In this document: positions 57,778 to 64,000 of the stretch, one piece after another
Position numbering within the stretch: the first letter of the stretch is position 1
Layout: each line of letters starts with the position of its first letter
NCBI GenBank assembly: GCA_000383295.1
Contig: KB911067.1
Location: 456,509-520,508, forward strand
Source of the DNA: Faecalispora sporosphaeroides DSM 1294
GTDB taxonomy: Bacteria; Bacillota; Clostridia; Oscillospirales; Acutalibacteraceae
Direction: 5' to 3'
Length of the DNA: 64,000 nucleotides
Position numbers and translations under genes: made by a program
The notes under the pieces: model-generated
The model's database searches: none
Seen by the model: the letters and a program-made list of their open reading frames with translations, nothing else
Told to the model about the DNA's origin: nothing

Positions 57778-59430
57778 CTACTGTATGATCCCGTACTTTT
57801 TCATCCGGTACTGCAGGCTCTGGCGGCGCAGGCCAAGGGAGTCGGCGGCGCGCGTGATATTGCCGCCGTAATATTCCAGAACCGCTCTGAGCACCTGGCT
57901 CTCATAGGCGTCTATCGTATACTGCAAATCCTGGTGCAGCCAGCTTTCCTCCTGGTGCTCCCCGGCGGAAAGCATCTGCGGCTTTTGAGTATCCTGCAGG
58001 TAGCGCGGCAGATGAGCGACCCCGATCACCGGGCCGTCCACCACGTTCAGGGCAAAATCCAGAACGTTATGGAGCTCGCGCACATTGCCCGGCCAGCTAT
58101 ACCGCGAAAACAGCGCGATCACATCGGAGCCGATGCTCTCAATGGATTTCGCGTATTTATAGGCCTTCGCCGAAATATAATCCTCCGCCAGCAGCGGAAT
58201 ATCTTCCGGATGCTCCCGCAGCGGCGGCAGATCTATCGTCACGGTAGAAAGGCGGTAATATAAGTCCTTGCGCAGAACATTGTTCTTCAGCAGCTGCGCG
58301 GGAGGCTCGTTGCAGGACGAGATAAAGCGGATATCCGTCTTTTTGTCCTGGCTGCCGCCGATCCGGCGGAAGGTTCCCTCCTGAATCACGCGCAGCAGCT
58401 TCGACTGCATGGAAAGGCTCATGGAATTCAGCTCGTCCAAAAACAGCGTGCCGCCGTCGGCCTCCTCCAGCAGGCCGATGGAGTTGGTGCTTCCCGTGAA
58501 GGCGCCCTTCTGGGTGCCGAAAAAGACTCCCTCAATCAGCGTGTCGGGGATGGCGGCGCAGTTGATGGCCACGAATTTTTTATCCTTTCTCAGACTGAAT
58601 CTGTGGATGCTTTGGGCAAAAACTTCCTTTCCGGTTCCGGTTTCGCCCACCAGCAGCACGCTGCTGTTCTGAGCCGCAACCCGTTTGGCAAGGTTTATCG
58701 CATCCGCAATCTTCTGCGAGGTGCCGATAATGTTATTGAAGGTGTACCCCGAAAACCTTGCGGGCGGCAGCTTTTCTTCCTGGTCCGTCAGAGCGGCGCG
58801 TATCTTTTCCAGCCAGGCGATCTGGGCCTGAATTACCTCCAGGTTCTGCTCAAAAACCACTACCCCCGCCAGTTCCTTGTTCTGAAAAATCGGGTATGCC
58901 GTATTGACGGAGGCCACACCGCTGCCGGTTGTGGTCTTGAATGTATCAAAGCGGTTCAAAACGGGCGCGGCCGTTCTCAGGCACGTCAGCACAGTGCTGA
59001 TGGACTCGTCCAGATCGTACATATCGAGCAGATGCTTTCCCCGCACGGACAGGCCGTCGGGAATATCGGAAATCTTTCTGCTGTTTTCGTTCAGATACAC
59101 CAGGCAGGCGTCCTTGTCATAAATCTGTACTCCGTCCGTCACTCTCTCGAGCGCAGACTGGTAGAGAAAATTGACGTCCGTATGCTTTTTCAGGTAGTAG
59201 ACCATACCGTTGCCCGAATCCCAGCGAAGAAAGTCATAGAGCTCGCCGTTCCGGCTCAGCTCTCCCTGGTTCCGGCTGAAATCTGCCTGAGGGAATAAAA
59301 CGGAGAACGGCTGGTGCAAAAACGACGACCATATATGCGCACAGCTGCTCTTCGCCGCCATATCCATCCATTCAAACGATTGAATCCTCTTTTCGCGATC
59401 CAGAGCAATGGCGACATCGGCCATATTCAT
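57778..59430 (-). CDS. sigma-54-dependent transcriptional activator with PAS domain
   Basis: 550 aa. A PAS-type sensor spans about residues 85-200 (VTDGVQIYDKDACLVYLNENSRKI). The AAA+ domain follows: Walker A GETGTGKE (262-269), GAFTGS sigma-54-contact loop (about 309-314) and Walker B GGTLFLDEL. A Fis-type helix-turn-helix closes the protein (NITRAADSLGLRRQSLQYRMKKYGI). It resembles RocR-type activators. ATG 59430 follows GGGGAGG; a longer frame to 59490 is rejected. Divergent from the BCCT/lyase operon, whose promoter is of sigma-54 type and has a palindrome upstream. Ligand of the sensor probably relates to the transported betaine; inference. Confidence 0.93.
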   Translation of the reverse strand: MNMADVAIALDREKRIQSFEWMDMAAKSSCAHIWSSFLHQPFSVLFPQADFSRNQGELSRNGELYDFLRWDSGNGMVYYLKKHTDVNFLYQSALERVTDGVQIYDKDACLVYLNENSRKISDIPDGLSVRGKHLLDMYDLDESISTVLTCLRTAAPVLNRFDTFKTTTGSGVASVNTAYPIFQNKELAGVVVFEQNLEVIQAQIAWLEKIRAALTDQEEKLPPARFSGYTFNNIIGTSQKIADAINLAKRVAAQNSSVLLVGETGTGKEVFAQSIHRFSLRKDKKFVAINCAAIPDTLIEGVFFGTQKGAFTGSTNSIGLLEEADGGTLFLDELNSMSLSMQSKLLRVIQEGTFRRIGGSQDKKTDIRFISSCNEPPAQLLKNNVLRKDLYYRLSTVTIDLPPLREHPEDIPLLAEDYISAKAYKYAKSIESIGSDVIALFSRYSWPGNVRELHNVLDFALNVVDGPVIGVAHLPRYLQDTQKPQMLSAGEHQEESWLHQDLQYTIDAYESQVLRAVLEYYGGNITRAADSLGLRRQSLQYRMKKYGIIQ

Positions 59431-59523
59431 AACTGGCACCTCCCCGGTTTTCATATGATGGAAAATCACTTTCTTCAAATCATAGCACAAGGCTTTCCGC
59501 TGGTCAATAAGTGCAAAATGACT

Positions 59524-59556
59524 TGCCTAGGTGCCAAATAATTTGGCGCTAAGGCA
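59524..59556 (+). promoter_or_regulatory. upstream activator site of the sigma-54 operon
   Basis: Inverted repeat TGCCTAGGTGCCAAAT (59524-59539), one central base, ATTTGGCGCTAAGGCA (59541-59556); 13 of 16 positions are symmetrical. It lies about 97 nt upstream of the -24 box, the normal place for an enhancer-binding protein. Confidence 0.8.
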
Positions 59557-59652
59557 GAAAACGGCCCAACAGTCGCTTTTTTACTTTACCGCAAAAGTGG
59601 CTTAAACAGCGGATTTTTTCTGTAGGATTCTGTTTTTTTTTGTATTTTTTAC

Positions 59653-59669
59653 TTGGCACGGAATATGCT
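59653..59669 (+). promoter_or_regulatory. sigma-54 (-24/-12) promoter
   Basis: TTGGCAC-GGAAT-ATGCT. The GG and GC dinucleotides have the obligatory spacing of the TTGGCAC-N5-TTGCW consensus; one -12 base differs. No sigma-A promoter is needed to explain this operon. Confidence 0.88.
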
Positions 59670-59774
59670 ACTATATTCTTATTGCTAGCAAAAAAGGCCC
59701 GGTACCAAAGGAATAAAAAAATTGCGGATACGAACCGATGGTACCCAGGCCATGATAAAAAGGAGGAAAACAGA

Positions 59775-61421
59775 ATGAAAGAAACCGATACCACACAGAA
59801 AAAGCCTCTGAAAATGGGCGTTTTCATCCCCTCGTTCGTCATCACCGGCGGCGCAGCCATTCTCGGGCTCGTAAACAACGAGTGGCTAACCTCTGCGACC
59901 TATACCGTTTTTGAATGGTCGCTGAAAAACTTCGCATGGCTCTACCAGCTGGTCGCAATGTTCACTCTCGTCATGATCGCCATCATGTGCTTCTCCCGAA
60001 TCGGAAAAATCCGGTTCGGCGGCCCGAAGGCCAAGGCAAAATATTCCTTCGCGTCCTGGTTCGCCATGATACTTACCGCCGGCATCGCGACCGGCCTGAT
60101 CACCTACGGCGCCAACGAGCCGCTGATCTACTACGGCAATATTTACGGCGAGCTCACCGCCTCGGGCATTCAGCCCGGCTCGCCCGAAGCGTCGTTCTTT
60201 GCGATGGGCCGCGTGTTCTACAACTGGTCGTTCATCCCTTACGCCATGTACGCTCTCTCGGGAGTCATCATCGGGTATTTATACTATAACCGCGGTCAGG
60301 AGCTTTCCGTCTCCGGCTCCCTCACCCCCCTGTTCGGGCCGAAGGTAACGCAGGGCCTGGCGCGCGACGTAATCGACACCCTCTCTGTTCTGGCCATCGT
60401 TCTTGGGCTGGCCTCTTCCCTCGGCGCGGGGCTTGCGCTGATAGGCAGCGGCCTGCAGTCGGCGTACGGCATTGCGCAGGGCCCCGTTCTCTGGTTTGTC
60501 CTCGCGGCAGTCATCACCGCGGCTTTCACCATTTCTTCCGTTCAGGGAATCGACAAGGGCATCAAATGGCTTGCCGACCTCACCTCAAAAATTTTCTACG
60601 CTCTGGTGGCAGCCCTCATCCTAATCGGGCCGACCCTGTACATTCTCAACATGATGAACGTCGGCATGGGCTACTGGCTGGATCATTTTTGGTCCTGGGG
60701 CCTTGATCCCTATGTGATGGGCGGCGAAGCGCTGGTCACCTGGTGGACGATGTACGACTGGGCCATCTGGATTGCGTACGCGCCGCTGATGGGCATTTTC
60801 TTCGCCATAATCTCTTATGGCCGCACAATCCGCCAGTTCCTGGTCGTCAACTGGATCGCCCCCGCTGTTTTCAGCATCGTGTGGTTCAGCATCTGGGGAG
60901 CCACCGCTCTCGAATGGCAGGCCACCGGCGTGGCGGACATGGTCTCTGTGATTCAGCAGAACGGAGCCGTGGCCGGAATGTGGGAATTCTTAAAGCACAT
61001 CCCGCTGAGCGCCGTATTTATCCCCATCGTCATCGTCACGCTGATTGCCGAGTATGCCAATACGGCCAACGGCATGGCAACCACCATTTCTTCCATCTGC
61101 ACAAAGGGCGCGCGCCACGACGAAGAGCCGGCCACGTGGCTCAAAATTCTCTGGGGTGTCACCATCGGCGTCATTTCCGCAATCATGGTGGCGTTCGGCG
61201 GCGGCGAGCAGGGCGTTGACGGTGTCAAATACCTTGCGGCCTGCGGCGGCTTTGCCGTTCTGTTCGTGTTCGTGCTTCAGGTAGCGTCTACGTTCAAGGT
61301 GTTCTTTCTGGATAAGGAGACGAAGAAGGATATTGTAGACAGCGAGGATTTGATTGAAGGAAGCGAAGAAACCGACCAGGAAGCCGGAAAGGAGCAATCC
61401 CGTGCAGAAGCCTTATCTTAA
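59775..61421 (+). CDS. BCCT family betaine/carnitine/choline-type transporter
   Basis: 548-aa secondary carrier with twelve membrane segments and short charged ends. The BCCT signature includes ALVTWWTMYDWAIWIAYAPLMGIFFAIISYGRTIRQF, which holds the Trp-rich betaine-binding stretch of segment 8. FTISSVQGIDKGIKWLADLT and IPYAMYALSGVIIGYLYYNRG are also typical. The family imports compounds with a trimethylammonium group, usually with Na+ or H+ or by exchange. ATG 59775 follows AGGAGG; the frame running up to 59640 would include the promoter. Its end overlaps the lyase start by 20 nt. It probably delivers the lyase substrate. Confidence 0.95.
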   Translation: MKETDTTQKKPLKMGVFIPSFVITGGAAILGLVNNEWLTSATYTVFEWSLKNFAWLYQLVAMFTLVMIAIMCFSRIGKIRFGGPKAKAKYSFASWFAMILTAGIATGLITYGANEPLIYYGNIYGELTASGIQPGSPEASFFAMGRVFYNWSFIPYAMYALSGVIIGYLYYNRGQELSVSGSLTPLFGPKVTQGLARDVIDTLSVLAIVLGLASSLGAGLALIGSGLQSAYGIAQGPVLWFVLAAVITAAFTISSVQGIDKGIKWLADLTSKIFYALVAALILIGPTLYILNMMNVGMGYWLDHFWSWGLDPYVMGGEALVTWWTMYDWAIWIAYAPLMGIFFAIISYGRTIRQFLVVNWIAPAVFSIVWFSIWGATALEWQATGVADMVSVIQQNGAVAGMWEFLKHIPLSAVFIPIVIVTLIAEYANTANGMATTISSICTKGARHDEEPATWLKILWGVTIGVISAIMVAFGGGEQGVDGVKYLAACGGFAVLFVFVLQVASTFKVFFLDKETKKDIVDSEDLIEGSEETDQEAGKEQSRAEALS

Positions 61422-62943
61422 AAGCATTACGCTGGGGCCCGATATTACGCTGGAGGATCTGGTCAGCGTGGCGCGCCACGGCGCCAGGGTGGAATTTTCT
61501 GAGGAGTACCGGGAGCGGGTCAACCGCTCCCGGGCCCTGGTGCAACAATGGGTAGACCAGAATCGCGTTATGTATGGTGTTACCACAGGCTTCGGGGCTC
61601 TTTGCACAAAAGCGATCTCGAAGGACGAGACATCCCAATTGCAGCGCAACATTATTCTTTCGCACTCCACCTCCGTGGGCGAGCCCCTCACACAGGAGCA
61701 GGCCCGCGCTACCATGCTGATGGTTCTGCAAAATCTGGGGCGGGGATACAGCGGGGTGCGGCTGGCCATACTGGAAAAATACCGCGAATTTCTGAACCGC
61801 AATTTGGTGCCGTGGATTCCCCGGGAGGGCTCCGTGGGCTACCTCTGCCCGGAGGCTCACATGGCGCTGGTGCTGCTCGGCGAGGGCAAGGCCTACTTTG
61901 ACGGCCGGCTGCTCCCGGGGGCCGAGGCGCTGGAGGAGGCCGGGATCGAGCCGATCGAGCTTTGCGCAAAGGAAGGGCTCGCGCTGATTTCGGGAACTAC
62001 CTCCGCCACTGCGCTGGCTTCCCTGGCCCTGTATGATTTGCTGGGCGCCGCCAAAGCGGCGGACGTGATCGCCGCAATCACCTTAGAAGCCTCCAAAGGG
62101 CTGATCCGGGCCTACGACGACAGAGTCATGCGGGTTCGCCCGCACCCCCAGCAGCGCGACACAGCCGCCAATATCCGCGATATTCTGGCGGACTCCGAGG
62201 TGATCGATCACTGCCGAAACGCCCGTGTTCAGGACGCGCTCTCTCTTCGCTGTGTTCCGCAGCTGCATGGGGCCGCCAGAAAAACTCTGCTGGACGCCCG
62301 CAGAACCCTTGAAATCGAGATCAACTCCTGCTGCGACAATCCCATCATCTGGAGCGAGCCGGGCGAGGAGGATGTGATCTCCGCCTGCAACCCCGATTCC
62401 TCCTACGTCGGCATCGAAATGGACAGCGCCTGCATCGCGGCGACGTGCCTCGCCAAGATGTCGGAACGCCGCAACAACCGCATGATCGACGAAACGCTGT
62501 CCGGCAATCCGTGGTTCCTGATCAAAAATCCGGGCCTGAATTCCGGGCTGATGATCCCCCAGTATACACAGGCGGGTCTTTTAAACGACATGCGGGTACT
62601 CTCCACCCCCTGTACCATCGACAACACCTCCACCTGCGGCAATCAGGAGGATTACGTGGCAATGGGCTACAACGCCGCGAAAAAATCGGTTCAAATTGCC
62701 GAAAAGCTGGAATACATTCTGGCGATCGAGCTGCTTTCCGCGTATGAGTCGCAGGTGTTTCTCGATTCCTCCCTCGCGCGCAGCCCGGTCACCGCTAAAA
62801 TACTGGCCGAAATCGGCCGGCATGTACCCACCATTGAACAGGATGTCTTTCTACACCCGCACATTGAATTCCTGCGAAATTTCATCCATTCCGGAAGATT
62901 GGCTGAAATCGCCGAACAGACCATCGGGAGGTCTTTATTATGA
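61402..62943 (+). CDS. MIO-less aromatic amino acid ammonia-lyase homologue (candidate ergothionase)
   Basis: 513 aa, similar in length and fold to histidine/phenylalanine ammonia-lyases: YGVTTGFGALCTKAI holds catalytic Tyr58, and AKEGLALISGTTSATALASLALYDL, SLRCVPQLHGAARKTL and NQEDYVAMG are conserved blocks. The Ala-Ser-Gly that cyclises to the MIO cofactor is absent: where HAL has GSVGASGDLAPLAH this protein reads GSVGYLCPEAH. Two other HAL positions differ: Asn of LINGT is Ser and Tyr of DAYSLRC is Leu. Ergothionases, which release trimethylamine from ergothioneine, are homologues reported to work without MIO. The BCCT carrier upstream fits. GTG start with AAAGGAG at 8 nt. Ammonia-lyase activity on ordinary amino acids seems unlikely. 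Confidence 0.85.
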   Translation: MQKPYLKSITLGPDITLEDLVSVARHGARVEFSEEYRERVNRSRALVQQWVDQNRVMYGVTTGFGALCTKAISKDETSQLQRNIILSHSTSVGEPLTQEQARATMLMVLQNLGRGYSGVRLAILEKYREFLNRNLVPWIPREGSVGYLCPEAHMALVLLGEGKAYFDGRLLPGAEALEEAGIEPIELCAKEGLALISGTTSATALASLALYDLLGAAKAADVIAAITLEASKGLIRAYDDRVMRVRPHPQQRDTAANIRDILADSEVIDHCRNARVQDALSLRCVPQLHGAARKTLLDARRTLEIEINSCCDNPIIWSEPGEEDVISACNPDSSYVGIEMDSACIAATCLAKMSERRNNRMIDETLSGNPWFLIKNPGLNSGLMIPQYTQAGLLNDMRVLSTPCTIDNTSTCGNQEDYVAMGYNAAKKSVQIAEKLEYILAIELLSAYESQVFLDSSLARSPVTAKILAEIGRHVPTIEQDVFLHPHIEFLRNFIHSGRLAEIAEQTIGRSLL

Positions 62944-63197
62944 AAAAACAGGCTCAGGAAATCGTAAAAATGGATTTGGCCAAAATCTTTTTCACGCCGC
63001 CCAACACCAAAAAAGAAAGAATTATTTTGGTGTTGTTGATGGTGATCACCTTTATGATTTTCTTTGGCCCGATTTGTTTTTCAGACATTCCCCCGCTCCG
63101 GGCCGTTCTGCTCGCCTGCATGCCCACGCTCTCCATTTCGTGGGGAGTGCTGATTTTGCTGCGAGCGCGATTCCGAAAAAAAGATTTTTGCAAATAG
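62940..63197 (+). CDS. small two-helix membrane protein of the lyase operon
   Basis: 85 aa. Hydrophilic first 27 residues, then two membrane helices (IILVLLMVITFMIFFGPICF and AVLLACMPTLSISWGVLILL) and a basic tail. Start overlaps the lyase stop (ATGA), with GGGAGG upstream, so it is translated with it. I do not recognise it; a transporter accessory subunit or product exporter are possible roles. Confidence 0.8.
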   Translation: MKKQAQEIVKMDLAKIFFTPPNTKKERIILVLLMVITFMIFFGPICFSDIPPLRAVLLACMPTLSISWGVLILLRARFRKKDFCK

Positions 63198-63383
63198 CGT
63201 CCCGTATTCACAGCAAGGCGCAGCCGGCCCACAGGCGGACAAAGTCCATGAAGGGCAAGGCGGGCCACCCGCCAGTGCGGCAGCCTATTTGCCGTATGGG
63301 CCCGATATTGCGAGTGCAACCAACGCGGACGCAAAAGAGAATGTTTTTTGCGGCTGCACCATTTTTTTAATACTCTGAGCGCA

Positions 63384-63427
63384 TGCGCGCCCGCCAGTTT
63401 TTTCGGCGGGCGCGCACTTTTTTTTGC
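63384..63427 (+). terminator. terminator of BCCT-lyase operon
   Basis: TGCGCGCCCGCC (63384-63395) pairs with GGCGGGCGCGCA (63405-63416), then CTTTTTTTTTG. The stretch 63198-63383 before it contains no gene. Confidence 0.92.
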
Positions 63428-63788
63428 ACAGCGTCCGCCCTTTCATCGCCCCCACCAGGATACTAATTAAACTGCAAAATGAGACCGTTTAGAAGCGCAC
63501 GGGCAACCGGGCCGTCGGCCCGGTTGCCGCATCCAGTCACCTTGCGCCGGTGGGCGCGCTGCGGGAATTGCATTCTAAAAGCCGGACGCTTCTCCAGTCC
63601 TCGAAAGATATCATCAAGATTTTACTTGAACCTGATTTGAATGAAACGATATCCTGCTATCATCTAAATGGAGTCCTGCTAACAAAAGTCAAGCCCCAAA
63701 TTCAAGAAAATTCAGTGTAGAAAAAAGAGTATAACAAAAAGGCGGCCACAATATGCGCCCACCTGAATAAGTGAAATCCAGAGACTGA
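63428..63788. other. gene-free IS110 flank with strong hairpin
   Basis: No protein gene. A perfect 12-bp stem GGCAACCGGGCC / GGCCCGGTTGCC with a 3-nt loop lies at 63502-63528, without T-run. From about 63600 the composition changes to AT-rich up to the transposase end. IS110/IS1111 elements encode a bridge RNA in a non-coding end, and part of this region could be such an end; not shown. Confidence 0.4.
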
Positions 63789-64000
63789 CTATGTATTCGA
63801 GTGCATTTGCTCCAAAGCGTTCAAATGGTCTCTGACTTTGGCGTGGTAAATGCGCAGGAATTTGTTCGCAGCGGCGGTCATGTAAACAAGATAAGGCTTA
63901 CCCTCGGCACGCTTGCGGTCAAGAAATTGGTATACCGGCTCGTCCTGTGGAGAGCGTTTCAGGTGCGTACTGACAATTTGAAACAAGGTCTTTCGCAAAT
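63789..64000 (-). mobile_element. IS110-family transposase, C-terminal part (cut by window edge)
   Basis: About 70 residues of a protein continuing beyond the window: EPVYQFLDRKRAEGKPYLVYMTAAANKFLRIYHAKVRDHLNAL. This is the end of the Transposase_20 (C-terminal) domain of IS110-type DEDD recombinases, in which the conserved Ser precedes this stretch. The frame is open to the edge, so whether the full gene is intact cannot be judged. Confidence 0.85.

Noticed and set aside
59640..59774. N-terminal extension of the BCCT protein
   Set aside because: It would place the -24/-12 promoter inside the gene; AGGAGG directly precedes ATG 59775.

Overview
The window looks like a chromosomal segment of a GC-rich, anaerobic, fermentative member of the Clostridia (Bacillota), perhaps an Oscillospirales-type lineage. 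The evidence is sigma-A promoters (TTGACA-N17-TATAAT type), a CIRCE element, a TPP riboswitch with a terminator, a yaaO-darA-holB-ricT-trmN6-rsmI block as in Bacillus, fused AdhE with Rex-like operators, rubrerythrin, ferredoxin and split transketolases. Rank below class is inference. I see no CRISPR array, prophage or replication origin. The only clear mobile element is a partial IS110-family transposase at the right edge.

Layout, left part. 0.4-1 kb: CIRCE-controlled hsp20. 1.4-5.7 kb (minus): an ABC importer of the TrpXYZ/COG2984 type with two paralogous binding proteins, each with its own promoter. 5.9-8.9 kb (plus): thioredoxin, CoA-disulfide reductase-rhodanese and a Crp/Fnr regulator. 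9-10.8 kb (minus): small housekeeping and stress genes. 11-23 kb (minus): a sugar or sugar-acid locus with GntR regulator, split transketolase, a 6-phosphogluconate-dehydrogenase-like NAD enzyme, a ribose-type ABC importer with an ATPase-permease fusion, an amidohydrolase, a 2-hydroxyacid dehydrogenase and glycerate kinase. These could carry a carbon source through hydroxypyruvate/glycerate to 2-phosphoglycerate. 23-26 kb: adhE. 26-30.4 kb: an orphan GltD-like flavoenzyme, then an AT-rich islet ending at tRNA-Arg(CCG).

Middle part. 30.5-37.6 kb (plus): HD-GYP protein, the yaa cluster (which lacks tmk, yaaR and yabA and has a ferredoxin inserted) and rubrerythrin. 37.9-38.4 kb: a strongly promoted and terminated RNA with no reading frame. 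38.7-43.9 kb: ychF, an acyltransferase-like membrane protein, a FlK-like thioesterase, a HAD phosphatase, TPP riboswitch-thiT and a DUF975 protein. 44.3-47.8 kb (minus): ilvBNC. 48-54 kb (minus): a second sugar operon with GntR, binding protein, two permeases, split transketolase and cupin, but no ATPase. Then an iron alcohol dehydrogenase and a small AT-rich patch with a secreted protein.

Right part, the most interesting. At 57.8-63.2 kb a sigma-54 activator diverges from a sigma-54-promoted operon. The operon encodes a BCCT betaine transporter, a histidine/phenylalanine ammonia-lyase homologue that has lost the Ala-Ser-Gly needed for the MIO cofactor, and a small membrane protein. Loss of MIO next to a betaine carrier suggests elimination of trimethylamine from an aromatic betaine, most simply ergothioneine to thiourocanate (ergothionase). 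This is inference from sequence and context.
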